Shown here piece by piece: positions 1-8,608 of a stretch of DNA of 12,294 nt. Location: the NCBI GenBank assembly GCA_947454695.1, contig CANGMW010000048.1:1-12294 (forward strand), given 5' to 3'. The DNA comes from Comamonadaceae bacterium. Its GTDB lineage: Bacteria; Pseudomonadota; Gammaproteobacteria; Burkholderiales; Burkholderiaceae_C. A model generated the notes under the pieces. It was not told the origin of the DNA, did no database searches, and worked only from the letters and a program-made list of their open reading frames with translations. The position numbers and the translations under genes are program-made. Within the stretch, counting starts at the first letter, position 1; each line of letters starts with the position of its first letter.

Positions 1-422
1 CGCTCGATGAAGTCACGGTCTTTCATGACATAGAGCTGAAACCAGAAGGGGTGACGGTCTGTCGCTTGCGCCACATCTTCCAGCGAGCAAATGCTCATGG
101 TCGAGAGCGTGAAGGGAATGCCAAACGCCTTGGCGGCACGTGCGGCCAGAATTTCACCGTCGGCATGCTGCATCCCGGTCAAGCCTACCGGGGCAATGGC
201 CACCGGCATGCTGACCTTCTGGCCGATCATGGTCGACTCGGTGCTGCGGTTTTCCATGTTGACCGCGACGCGCTGGCGCAATTTTATTTTCTGGAAATCG
301 GCTTCGTTGCCGCGGTAGGTGCTCTCGGTCCAGGAACCGCTGTCGGCGTAGTCATAGAACATGCGCGGCACGCGCTTTTGTGCCAGAACGCGCAGGTCTT
401 CAATGTTGGTGATCACAGGCAT
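1..422 (-). CDS. FMN-dependent alpha-hydroxy-acid oxidase/dehydrogenase (LldD/glycolate oxidase family), N-terminal part
   Basis: The first 140 codons of a protein that runs off the left edge of the window; full members are about 380 residues. The family oxidises 2-hydroxy acids such as L-lactate or glycolate with FMN, passing electrons to the quinone pool or directly to O2. Visible signatures are the N-terminal helix with MFYDYADSGS (residues 21-30), the first TIM-barrel strand PVAIAPVG (73-80), the LSTMSICSLEDVA block (104-116) where FMN is held, and FWFQLYVMKDRDF (126-138), whose Gln and Tyr are conserved flavin and substrate contacts. LSTMSIC is closer to bacterial LldD than to plant glycolate oxidase, but the substrate cannot be fixed from the N terminus. 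The start is an ATG preceded by a strong AAGGAG eight nucleotides upstream. It lies 76 nt downstream of the phosphofructokinase gene on the same strand. Confidence 0.9.
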   Translation of the reverse strand, partial: MPVITNIEDLRVLAQKRVPRMFYDYADSGSWTESTYRGNEADFQKIKLRQRVAVNMENRSTESTMIGQKVSMPVAIAPVGLTGMQHADGEILAARAAKAFGIPFTLSTMSICSLEDVAQATDRHPFWFQLYVMKDRDFIE

Positions 423-498
423 GGGGGTCTCCTTCGTTTTTTCAATGTTAATGCCAACCGGGGCCGTGTTGAGGGCGGCTTGTCTCGCAGAGGACGAC

Positions 499-1608
499 TC
501 AGTCGCCCAGACAAATGCCCAAATCGCGCGCGGTCTGCACCGTGTCACCGTCCAGGGGCACGCGTTTCATGCGCCCGGCCACATCTTGCAGGGGCACATG
601 CACCACGTTCGGGTAGGCCAGCGAGACCATCACGCCGCTGACGCCTTGCGCCAGTGCACGCACGGCCGCCGTACCAAAACGCTTGGCCACCACCCTATCC
701 AGCGCCGAGGGGCTGCCGCCGCGCAGCAAATGCCCCAGCACCACGACGCGCGTGTCTTTGCCGGTGCGTTGTGCCAGTGCATGGGCGATGGACTCGCCCA
801 CGCCGCCAAGACGTTCAGCTTGCCCCGCCTGCCCGGGGGCGGCCAGCACTCGCTGTCCGTTCAATGGCAAGGCGCCTTCCGCCACGACCACCAGCGCGTA
901 ACGGCGACCCTGTTCGTCGCGTTGCATGATCTTGCGCGCCACCGCGTCCAGATCGGCGTCAATTTCCGGAATCAAAATCGCGTGCGCCCCGCCGGCGATG
1001 CCGGCATGCAGAGCAATCCAACCGGCATAGCGCCCCATCACTTCCACCACCATCACACGCTCATGGCTTTGCGCGGTGCTGTGCAGGCGGTCGATGCATT
1101 CGCTGGCAAAGGCCACCGCGCTGTCAAAGCCAAAGGTGGTGAAGGTTTTGTCTAAATCGTTGTCGATGGTCTTGGGCACGCCCACCACGCGCAGGCCTTT
1201 TTGCTGCAAGGCGTGGGCAATCGCCAAGGTGCCGTCACCGCCCACACACACCAAGGCATCAATGCCTTCGCGTTCAAAGTAAGCCACGATCTCGTCGCTG
1301 CGATCGATCTCGACGAACGTACCGTCAGCTTGTTGTGTGGGGAAACGCAAAGGGTCGCCCCGGTTGGTGGTGCCCAGGATCGTGCCGCCCAGGTGCGCGA
1401 TGCCGCGCACCCGCTCCCAGCTCAGGCGCTCCACGCCACCGTGCGGGTAGTGCTGCGGCTGCAGGATGCCGTTGAAGCCATCGCGAATCCCCAAGCATTC
1501 CCAGCCTTGGCGCATGGCCGCAGAAAAGACAGCGTAGATGACGGCGTTGAGGCCCGGTGCATCACCGCCACCGGTGCTGATGGCGATGCGGCGAAGTGGT
1601 GTGTTCAT
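499..1608 (-). CDS. pfkA: 6-phosphofructokinase (ATP-type nucleotide motif, PKTIDND variant)
   Basis: Phosphorylates fructose 6-phosphate to fructose 1,6-bisphosphate in glycolysis, in the cytoplasm. The 369-residue protein has the family motifs in order: the N-terminal STGGGDAPGLNAV loop (11-23), GGDGT (123-127), PKTIDND (145-151) with catalytic Asp149 and Asp151, MGRYAGWIA (191-199), IPE (213-215), and GHLLRGGSP (292-300) for sugar-phosphate binding. Gly126 is the residue expected in ATP-dependent enzymes, whereas Lys146 is typical of pyrophosphate-dependent enzymes; E. coli PfkA has Gly there. Such Gly/Lys hybrids are known in some ATP-using long PFKs, so ATP is the more likely donor. It is about 50 residues longer than E. 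coli PfkA. The gene follows hemerythrin by 36 nt on the same strand, and no clear Shine-Dalgarno precedes the ATG, so it may depend on upstream transcription and translation. Confidence 0.93.
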   Translation of the reverse strand: MNTPLRRIAISTGGGDAPGLNAVIYAVFSAAMRQGWECLGIRDGFNGILQPQHYPHGGVERLSWERVRGIAHLGGTILGTTNRGDPLRFPTQQADGTFVEIDRSDEIVAYFEREGIDALVCVGGDGTLAIAHALQQKGLRVVGVPKTIDNDLDKTFTTFGFDSAVAFASECIDRLHSTAQSHERVMVVEVMGRYAGWIALHAGIAGGAHAILIPEIDADLDAVARKIMQRDEQGRRYALVVVAEGALPLNGQRVLAAPGQAGQAERLGGVGESIAHALAQRTGKDTRVVVLGHLLRGGSPSALDRVVAKRFGTAAVRALAQGVSGVMVSLAYPNVVHVPLQDVAGRMKRVPLDGDTVQTARDLGICLGD

Positions 1609-1644
1609 GGCGTGCAGCGTTTTAAAAAGCTGCGTGTCTGGCGT

Positions 1645-2132
1645 TCAACCGCAGGCGTGGTCGGCTTCGTGGCTGCCGCAAGAAGGCAAGGCAACACCTT
1701 CAGGGGACGCGCCCGCAGGCAGGGTTTCGGTGCGGGTGTCGTAGCCTTTTTCTTTCAGGTAGCTCACCAAACTTGCATCCATGCTGTTGGCATGCATGGG
1801 AAACCATTCGACCAGCGCTTCAAGCATTCGGGGTATCAGGTCGAGCTCGCCGGCAGTGGCACGACGATCGACCTCGCGCATGATGTCCAGCACATTATTG
1901 TGCTGTGAGAAGTGACAAAAATCGGCTGAGATACCGGTGGCCAGCATCCAGCGTTCTTCCTGCGCAAAGTGCTCCACGGTGTGGGCGAGCAGTTCTTGGA
2001 ACTTGGCCAGTTGCTGCTCAGGTTCACAGGCGGCGGTGGCATTGACCAATTCAACGAATTCCTGGTGCGTCACATCGGTGCGCTCATCACCCAGCAACAG
2101 GTCTTGGGTCCATTCCATAGTCGCGACGGTGC

Positions 2133-2136
<4 letters not shown>
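1645..2136 (-). CDS. Bacteriohemerythrin-like di-iron oxygen-binding protein with Cys/His tail
   Basis: A 163-residue single-domain hemerythrin, a four-helix bundle that binds O2 at a non-haem di-iron centre in the cytoplasm. The full ligand set is present with the correct spacing: His24, His56 and Glu60 (HFAQE), His75 and His79 (HFSQH), His115 and Asp120 (HANSMD). This matches the seven ligands of classical hemerythrins, so the protein should be a functional O2 carrier, store or sensor. After the fourth helix (about residue 131) there is a tail of about 30 residues ending in a Cys/His-rich stretch: Cys153, His156, His160 and Cys162. The ATG overlaps the argH stop in an ATGA junction, and a GGAG lies 8 nt upstream, which supports this start; Met7 is an alternative. 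Role is inferred from family only. Confidence 0.92.
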
Positions 2137-3545
<1,409 letters not shown>

Positions 3546-3625
3546 GGCTTGATTTTATCGGCCTTCAAGGCGTTTTCCGTCACAAATGGGTTATCGTAGA
3601 GCGCTTCTGCTTTGAAAGGACTTCC

Positions 3626-3811
3626 GTGGCGAAACCCAACTACCAGTATGAGAAACGCCAGCGCGAACTGGAGAAGAAGAAAAAGAAAGCTGAGAAAGCT
3701 CAGCGTAAAGCCTCAGACCCCCACGGCAACGAGTCCGAAGACGGTGGCGATGAGCCTGTAGAACCCGCGGTTGATCCAGCCTCAAACCCCTCAGAGCCAG
3801 CAAAAGACTGA
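3626..3811 (+). CDS. Small charge-segregated protein of unknown function
   Basis: A 61-residue protein starting at GTG, with AAAGGA five nucleotides upstream. Residues 1-30 are strongly basic and probably helical, built from Lys/Arg/Glu/Gln around a KRQRELEKKKKKAEKAQRK core; residues 31-61 are acidic and rich in Pro, Ser and Asn, probably disordered. There is no membrane segment or signal peptide. I recall similar short proteins starting MAKPNY-x-x-EKRQREL as common unannotated conserved proteins in betaproteobacteria, which together with the good ribosome site supports a real gene. The basic helix might bind nucleic acid or ribosomes, but that is a guess. It is transcribed away from argH and towards lolA; its stop codon is 3 nt from the lolA stop. 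Confidence 0.75.
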   Translation: MAKPNYQYEKRQRELEKKKKKAEKAQRKASDPHGNESEDGGDEPVEPAVDPASNPSEPAKD

Positions 3812-3814
3812 TTT

Positions 3815-4459
3815 TCAGGGCCGAATCACATCGGCACCCGCAGGTGGCTTAAAGCTGAACGCATCAGCCGCCAGTTTGGGATTGACTTCAACTTTGCTGA
3901 AGCTCAAGACCGAGCGCTGACCAAAGCTGTCCAGAATTTCCAGCACCGCCAGTTCTGCGGCGCGAAAACCCACGCGCACCGCTTGCAACTGGCCGTCTTT
4001 GCCTTTGGGCGTCGCCACCACCCATTGCAGGCCATCCTTGTCGGGCGCCGTGCTGAGTACAAATTCAGCTTGCAGGGCTCTGAGATCAGGGGCTGCGGCA
4101 ATCAAGGCGGCCGGGGTGGCGCCCAAGGCTGCCGACTGTTTACGCTGGGTCACCTGGTTCAGGTCAGCGTCAAAGAGCCACAGGCTTTGGCCATCGGCCA
4201 CGATGGTTTGCTCGAAAGGTTTTTGATAGACAAACTTGAAACGGGCAGGCCGAGAAAACTCAAACCGGCCGCTCGATGTTTTGGTGCGCGCGGTTTGCCC
4301 CTCCCGAGGGGGAGACGTCACCACCTGGGTAAATTCGGCGCGCCCCGTGGTGGTCGTTTGTACAAAGTTTTGCAAGGCCGCAAGACCATCCGCCTGCACG
4401 GGCATGGCCAAGCAAAAGAACCACGCTGCCAAAATCCAACTGAAATTTTTCAAGCTCAT
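3815..4459 (-). CDS. lolA: Outer-membrane lipoprotein carrier protein LolA
   Basis: Periplasmic chaperone that takes lipoproteins from the inner-membrane LolCDE complex and carries them to the outer membrane. From the ATG at 4459 the protein has 214 residues: a Sec signal peptide (1-23; a Lys near the N terminus, hydrophobic core WILAAWFFCLAM, cleavage after VQA) and then the LolA fold, with RPARFKFVY (70-78; the conserved Arg-Pro) and TIVADGQSLWLFD (85-97). Cys16 lies inside the hydrophobic core and does not make a lipobox. The gene overlaps the ftsK stop: TGATG if the ATG is used, GTGA if the GTG at 4462 is used instead. Neither has a well-spaced ribosome site, so translational coupling to ftsK is likely. 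An ftsK-lolA pairing is a familiar arrangement in betaproteobacteria. Confidence 0.94.
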   Translation of the reverse strand: MSLKNFSWILAAWFFCLAMPVQADGLAALQNFVQTTTTGRAEFTQVVTSPPREGQTARTKTSSGRFEFSRPARFKFVYQKPFEQTIVADGQSLWLFDADLNQVTQRKQSAALGATPAALIAAAPDLRALQAEFVLSTAPDKDGLQWVVATPKGKDGQLQAVRVGFRAAELAVLEILDSFGQRSVLSFSKVEVNPKLAADAFSFKPPAGADVIRP

Positions 4460-6810
4460 CACTCCGGGCGCGCAGGCACCAATATTTCACGCTGGCCGCT
4501 GCCACTCATGGCACTGACCAGTCCGGCTTTTTCCATGTCTTCTACCAGGCGAGCGGCCCGGTTATAGCCAATCTTGAGATGGCGTTGCACCAGCGAGATG
4601 CTGGCACGTCGGTTCTTGAGCACCACCTCAACCGCTTGGTCGTACATCGGGTCTTTCTCGCCGCCGTCAACACCGCCACCACTGGCATCGTCCCCTTCAA
4701 CGGTTCCGCCTTCGAGCACGCCTTCGATGTAATCAGGTTCGCCCTGGCTTTTGAGAAAGCTCACCACGCGGTGTACTTCTTCGTCGCTCACAAACGCGCC
4801 ATGCACGCGGATGGGCAGGCCGGTTCCGCTGGGCATGTACAGCATGTCGCCCATGCCCAGCAGGGCTTCAGCACCCATCTGGTCCAGGATGGTACGGCTG
4901 TCGATCTTGCTGGACACCTGGAAAGCAATCCGCGTCGGAATGTTGGCCTTGATCAGGCCGGTGATCACGTCCACGCTGGGACGCTGCGTGGCCAAAATCA
5001 GGTGAATGCCGGCCGCACGGGCTTTTTGCGCCAAACGGGCAATCAGCTCTTCGATTTTTTTGCCCACCACCATCATCAGGTCGGCCAGCTCGTCAATCAC
5101 CACCACGATGTGCGGCAATCGCTGCAGCGGCTCGGGGGCCTCGGGCGTCAAGCTAAAGGGGTTGCCGATGTGTTCGCCACGCTGTGTGGCCTCGTCAATC
5201 TTGTGGTTGTAGCCGGCCAGATTGCGCACACCCATTTTGCTCAGCAATTTGTAGCGCCGCTCCATCTCGGCCACGCACCAGGTCAGGCCATGCGCGGCCT
5301 GGCGCATGTCGGTCACCACAGGCGCGAGCAAATGCGGAATGCCCTCGTAGACGGACATCTCCAGCATCTTGGGGTCGATCATGAGCAGGCGCACATCACG
5401 GGCGTCGGCCTTGTACAGCAGACTCAGGATCATGGCGTTGATGCCCACCGACTTGCCTGAGCCGGTGGTGCCGGCCACCAACACGTGGGGCATTTTGGCC
5501 AGATCGACCACCACGGGGTTACCCACAATGTCTTTGCCCAGGCCCATGGTGAGCATGGACTTGGCTTCGTTGTAAATTTGCGAGCCCAAAATTTCCGACA
5601 ACTTGATGGACTGCCGCTTGGCATTGGGCAACTCCAGCGCCATGTAATTTTTGCCGGGGATGGTCTCGACCACGCGGATGGACACCAAGCTCAGGCTGCG
5701 CGCTAAATCCTTGGCCAGACCCACGATCTGGGAGCCCTTCACCCCGGTGGCAGGTTCGATTTCATAACGGGTGATGACCGGGCCGGGCTGCGCCAAAACC
5801 ACACGCACCTCGACGCCGAAATCGCGCAAGCGTTTTTCGATCATGCGACTGGTCATCTCCAGCGTTTCAGGGCCCACGGTTTCTTGGCGCGCCAGCGCGC
5901 TGTCGAGCAAATCCACCTGCGGCAGGGTGGAGTCGGGCATGTCGCTGAACAAAGGCTTTTGCCGCTCCTTGGCCACACGCTCGCTCAGGGGCACGTCGAC
6001 CAACACCGGCTCAATCATCACCGGCAAAGCATGGTGTTCAATGATCTCTTCGCGCTCTTCCATCACGACTTCTTCGCGTTCCCGGGCAGCCAGCTGCCCG
6101 AAGGCCAGATCTTGTTCACGCTCGCGCTTTTCGCGGCGGGACTGGATAAAGTCATCCAACCAAGCACCGATGCGCTCAGCCAATTGACCCCAGGAAAACT
6201 GGAACACCAACGCCACACCCATCACCCAAAGGCCAATGGCGGTCAAAGCCGAACCGGCAAACCCCAGCCAGCGCACGCTCAAGGGCCCCACCCAATAACC
6301 CAGTACGCCACCACCGTGGTCCGGCAGGCGAGCCTCCAGGCTGTAGAAGCGGGACCATTCCATCGACGTGCTCGCGCACATCAACAACACCAGACCGACC
6401 CAGAACCCGGCCCGGCTGGCGGCAAAACGCGCCAGCGGCGTTGGGGGTTTCTCCAACTCGACGGGGGCTTGCAATTCATGGTCGCGTAACCACAGCGCCA
6501 GCGTGGTGAGCCAGCGCCGCACCGCAGCAGCAAAACACCACCACACAGAAAAGCCAAAGAGGTAATAACTGGCATCGGCCAGGTACGCCCCCAGTCGACC
6601 CGCCTTGTTGCGGATCGGCCCGCCCTCGCCCGTGGTGGACCAGGCGACATCCTGCAAAGAATGCGAGAGCAAGGCCAACAGCCAAAAGGACAGCAGCACC
6701 AAACCCGCGACCAGCAGAAGTTCATGCGTGAAGCGGCCCCAGCCGGTACGCGCGGGGACATCACCTTGTGGTGATTTGCGTCCTTGGAGAGTATTGAGCG
6801 AGTAAGTCAT
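4459..6810 (-). CDS. ftsK: DNA translocase FtsK
   Basis: Septum-anchored, ATP-driven DNA pump that clears and aligns chromosome termini for XerCD recombination at dif during division. Numbered from the ATG at 6810 (783 residues): four membrane segments at about 31-50, 83-101, 134-148 and 182-206; a short, highly charged Arg/Glu linker (about 220-300); then the motor, with Walker A GTTGSGKS (447-454), Walker B ending VVIDELADLM (570-579) and ATQRPSVDVITG (607-618); and a C-terminal winged-helix gamma domain (about 720-783) that reads the polarity sequences. The linker is far shorter than in E. coli FtsK (1329 residues), as in many other bacteria. A GTG at 6840 would add 10 residues and lie 6 nt from the upstream stop; I prefer the ATG because MTYSLN fits the family start. 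Upstream is the Crp/Fnr gene; downstream lolA overlaps. Confidence 0.96.
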   Translation of the reverse strand: MTYSLNTLQGRKSPQGDVPARTGWGRFTHELLLVAGLVLLSFWLLALLSHSLQDVAWSTTGEGGPIRNKAGRLGAYLADASYYLFGFSVWWCFAAAVRRWLTTLALWLRDHELQAPVELEKPPTPLARFAASRAGFWVGLVLLMCASTSMEWSRFYSLEARLPDHGGGVLGYWVGPLSVRWLGFAGSALTAIGLWVMGVALVFQFSWGQLAERIGAWLDDFIQSRREKREREQDLAFGQLAAREREEVVMEEREEIIEHHALPVMIEPVLVDVPLSERVAKERQKPLFSDMPDSTLPQVDLLDSALARQETVGPETLEMTSRMIEKRLRDFGVEVRVVLAQPGPVITRYEIEPATGVKGSQIVGLAKDLARSLSLVSIRVVETIPGKNYMALELPNAKRQSIKLSEILGSQIYNEAKSMLTMGLGKDIVGNPVVVDLAKMPHVLVAGTTGSGKSVGINAMILSLLYKADARDVRLLMIDPKMLEMSVYEGIPHLLAPVVTDMRQAAHGLTWCVAEMERRYKLLSKMGVRNLAGYNHKIDEATQRGEHIGNPFSLTPEAPEPLQRLPHIVVVIDELADLMMVVGKKIEELIARLAQKARAAGIHLILATQRPSVDVITGLIKANIPTRIAFQVSSKIDSRTILDQMGAEALLGMGDMLYMPSGTGLPIRVHGAFVSDEEVHRVVSFLKSQGEPDYIEGVLEGGTVEGDDASGGGVDGGEKDPMYDQAVEVVLKNRRASISLVQRHLKIGYNRAARLVEDMEKAGLVSAMSGSGQREILVPARPE

Positions 6811-6846
6811 GCAATTGCCAAGCTTACCGCAGGCGGGCACAGGCCG

Positions 6847-7521
6847 TCAGCGCAGGTAGGCCAAGTGGGCGTTGATGCGCACCCCTCCGGCAGGCAAGGC
6901 TTCAACAAAGCCTTGCTCCTCGAAGTCTTTCATCACCCGGCTGACCATTTCCCGCGAAGCCCCCACCATTTTGGCGATGTCCTGACGGGAGATTTTTTCC
7001 CGGATCACCATGTCCTGTTGGGGGCTGCTCGCGGCCGATTCAAGTAAGACGTCCGCCACCCGGCCATACACGGTCATCAGCGCCAGGGAGCTGATTTTTC
7101 GGTCGGCTCGCCTCAGCCGCAACACCAGACCGCACAGGATGCTGTAGGCCATGGCACTGCTGCCGGCCAAGCTGCGCATGAAGACCTCCCGGCTGAGCTC
7201 CAGAACATCGGTTTGCACCTCGGTCTCTACCGTGGCGGAGTGAGGAAGCCGGTCAATCAGGCTCATTTCACCCACATGGTCACCCGTTTGCAGCGTGGCC
7301 AAAATAACCTCACGACCTTTGACATCGGTCATTACCACCCGGCAGCGGCCTGACAGAATGACGAACAAGGCATTGGATTGACTGCCCTGGGTGACCAAGG
7401 CGGTGCCGCGCTTGATGCGTCGCTTGACCACCTCACCGGCCAGCGCTTGCAACTGCGCGTCCGTCAATTTGGCAAACATGGGGACGCGCTTGAGCAAATC
7501 CAGATTGCTGAGCATGGACAT
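6847..7521 (-). CDS. Crp/Fnr-family transcriptional regulator
   Basis: A 224-residue regulator with an N-terminal cyclic-nucleotide-binding fold (about 12-115), a dimerisation helix (about 118-145) and a C-terminal winged helix. The phosphate-binding cassette is recognisable as GEMSLIDRLPHSATVET (84-100), but the position of the cAMP-contacting Arg82 of E. coli CRP is His94. There is no N-terminal cysteine cluster (only Cys60 and Cys130), so it is not an iron-sulfur FNR. The recognition helix SREMVSRVMK (189-198) keeps the Arg-Glu-x3-Arg pattern that reads GTGA half-sites. A strong GGGAGAG ends five nucleotides before the ATG. It heads the ftsK-lolA cluster and diverges from trxB; the shared upstream region contains an exact GTGA-N6-TCAC palindrome. 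Ligand and targets are unknown. Confidence 0.93.
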   Translation of the reverse strand: MSMLSNLDLLKRVPMFAKLTDAQLQALAGEVVKRRIKRGTALVTQGSQSNALFVILSGRCRVVMTDVKGREVILATLQTGDHVGEMSLIDRLPHSATVETEVQTDVLELSREVFMRSLAGSSAMAYSILCGLVLRLRRADRKISSLALMTVYGRVADVLLESAASSPQQDMVIREKISRQDIAKMVGASREMVSRVMKDFEEQGFVEALPAGGVRINAHLAYLR

Positions 7522-7593
7522 ACGAACTCTCCCTGAGCTTTAATTTGTGTTCTTGTAATATTGTGATTCAAACACTTGGCCTCACCTGTGATC

Positions 7594-7609
7594 GGTGAAG
7601 CGCCTCACT
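7594..7609. promoter_or_regulatory. Candidate Crp-type operator between regulator gene and trxB
   Basis: GGTGA-AGCGCC-TCACT contains the exact core GTGA-N6-TCAC (7595-7608) of the Crp-family consensus TGTGA-N6-TCACA. An exact 8-base match at fixed spacing is unlikely by chance in a 105-nt region. Further half-sites lie nearby: GTGA at 7563 and 7588, TCAC at 7582 and 7609, and a TCACC-N7-GGTGA everted repeat at 7582-7598. The site ends 18 nt before the trxB ATG, just upstream of its AAAAGG ribosome site, so binding there would more naturally repress trxB, or autoregulate the divergent regulator, than activate trxB. Identity of the binding protein is inferred from position and recognition helix. 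Confidence 0.45.
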
Positions 7610-7626
7610 CACCAAAAGGTTAACGA

Positions 7627-8574
7627 ATGTCACAGACCCAACACGCCCGCGTTCTGATTCTTGGATCAGGCCCGGCCGGCTACACCGCAGCCGTTTATGC
7701 TGCCCGCGCCAATCTTCAGCCCCTCTTGATCACCGGCATCGCGCAAGGCGGCCAGCTCATGACCACCACCGAGGTGGACAACTGGCCAGCCGACGTCCAT
7801 GGGGTGCAAGGCCCCGAGCTGATGCAGCGTTTTTTGGAGCACGCCGAACGCTTCAAGACCCAGATCGTGTTCGATCACGTCAACAAGGTCGACTTCTCCA
7901 AGCGCCCCTTCACCCTCACCGGTGACGCGGGGACCTACACCTGCGACTCGCTCATCATTGCCACGGGGGCTTCGGCCAAGTACTTGGGCCTGCCCTCCGA
8001 AGAGGCCTTCATGGGTAAAGGCGTCTCGGGCTGCGCCACCTGCGACGGCTTTTTCTACCGCGACCAGGTCTGCTGCGTGGTGGGTGGCGGCAATACCGCC
8101 GTAGAAGAGGCGCTTTACCTCTCCAACATCGCCAGCAAGGTCTATCTGGTGCACCGCCGCGATAAGTTCAAGGCTGAACCGATCCTGGTGGACAAGGTCA
8201 TGGAAAAAGTGGCGGCCGGCAAGATCGTTCTCAAAACATTCCAAACACTGGAACAGGTGCTGGGCGACGCCACCGGCGTGACCGGCGTGCGTCTCAAAAG
8301 CACCACCGACGGCAGCACCGAAGACCTGGAACTCAAAGGCTGCTTCATCGCCATTGGACACGCACCCAACACCGAGATTTTCCAGAACCAACTGGAAATG
8401 GAAAATGGCTACATCGTCACCCGCGGCGGCCTCAAAGGGTTTGCCACGCAAACCTCGGTCCCAGGCATCTTTGCCGCCGGCGATGTGCAAGACCATGTTT
8501 ACCGCCAGGCCATCACCAGCGCGGGCACAGGCTGCATGGCGGCGCTGGACGCACAGCGTTTTCTAGAGCAGTGA
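7627..8574 (+). CDS. trxB: Thioredoxin-disulfide reductase
   Basis: FAD flavoenzyme that uses NADPH to reduce thioredoxin, feeding cytoplasmic disulfide reduction. The 315-residue length is typical of the low-molecular-weight bacterial type. Motifs in order: FAD dinucleotide fold GSGPAG (13-18), GGQL (41-44), ATGA (112-115), the redox-active disulfide CATC (136-139), NADPH fold GGGNTA (153-158), the 2'-phosphate-binding HRRDKF (176-181), and the FAD-binding AAGDVQD (283-289) followed by the QAITSAGTG helix. AAAAGG sits seven nucleotides before the ATG. It diverges from the Crp/Fnr gene, and a candidate operator lies in its leader, so redox or nutrient control by that regulator is possible but unproven. 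rpmB follows 195 nt downstream. Confidence 0.98.
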   Translation: MSQTQHARVLILGSGPAGYTAAVYAARANLQPLLITGIAQGGQLMTTTEVDNWPADVHGVQGPELMQRFLEHAERFKTQIVFDHVNKVDFSKRPFTLTGDAGTYTCDSLIIATGASAKYLGLPSEEAFMGKGVSGCATCDGFFYRDQVCCVVGGGNTAVEEALYLSNIASKVYLVHRRDKFKAEPILVDKVMEKVAAGKIVLKTFQTLEQVLGDATGVTGVRLKSTTDGSTEDLELKGCFIAIGHAPNTEIFQNQLEMENGYIVTRGGLKGFATQTSVPGIFAAGDVQDHVYRQAITSAGTGCMAALDAQRFLEQ

Positions 8575-8596
8575 ACGCCGGGGTTCAGAAATCTCT

Positions 8597-8602
8597 TATA
8601 AT
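8597..8602 (+). promoter_or_regulatory. Candidate sigma70 -10 box for rpmB-rpmG
   Basis: A perfect TATAAT lies 23 nt after the trxB stop. No good -35 hexamer is found 15-18 nt upstream, and there is no TG extension, so the promoter is supported by the -10 and by the position in front of a ribosomal protein operon. Predicted start of transcription is about 8609, giving a leader of about 160 nt. Confidence 0.5.
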
Positions 8603-8608
8603 TCAAGG

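Noticed and set aside
423..498. The gap between the pfk stop and the hydroxy-acid oxidase start searched for a terminator or promoter.
   Set aside because: No hairpin with a T tract and no convincing -35/-10 pair; only the ribosome site is clear.
499..1608. Calling the phosphofructokinase pyrophosphate-dependent because of PKTIDND.
   Set aside because: The nucleotide motif is GGDGT, not the GGDD/GGED form of PPi enzymes; the Lys alone is not enough.
4298..4312. CCCCTCCCGAGGGGG palindrome-like stretch inside lolA; its ten bases CCCGAGGGGG recur at 11701-11710 inside rsmB.
   Set aside because: Both copies are within conserved coding sequence in different contexts; too short and GC-rich to call a repeat family from one window.
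4412..4425. Cys16 in the LolA signal peptide considered as a lipoprotein attachment site.
   Set aside because: The residues around it are inside the hydrophobic core and do not form a lipobox; a normal signal-peptidase I site (VQA) follows, and LolA is a soluble periplasmic protein.
7559..7573. TTG-N5-CAA around 7561-7571 considered as an FNR/ANR box.
   Set aside because: It does not match TTGAT-N4-ATCAA, and the adjacent regulator lacks the FNR cysteine cluster.
7666..8496. A long open frame antisense to trxB (276 codons), and similar long antisense frames opposite pfk, ftsK and the desaturase (281 codons at 9604-10449).
   Set aside because: They lie wholly opposite well-supported genes, have His/Gly/Ala-rich shadow composition, and follow from high GC codon bias.
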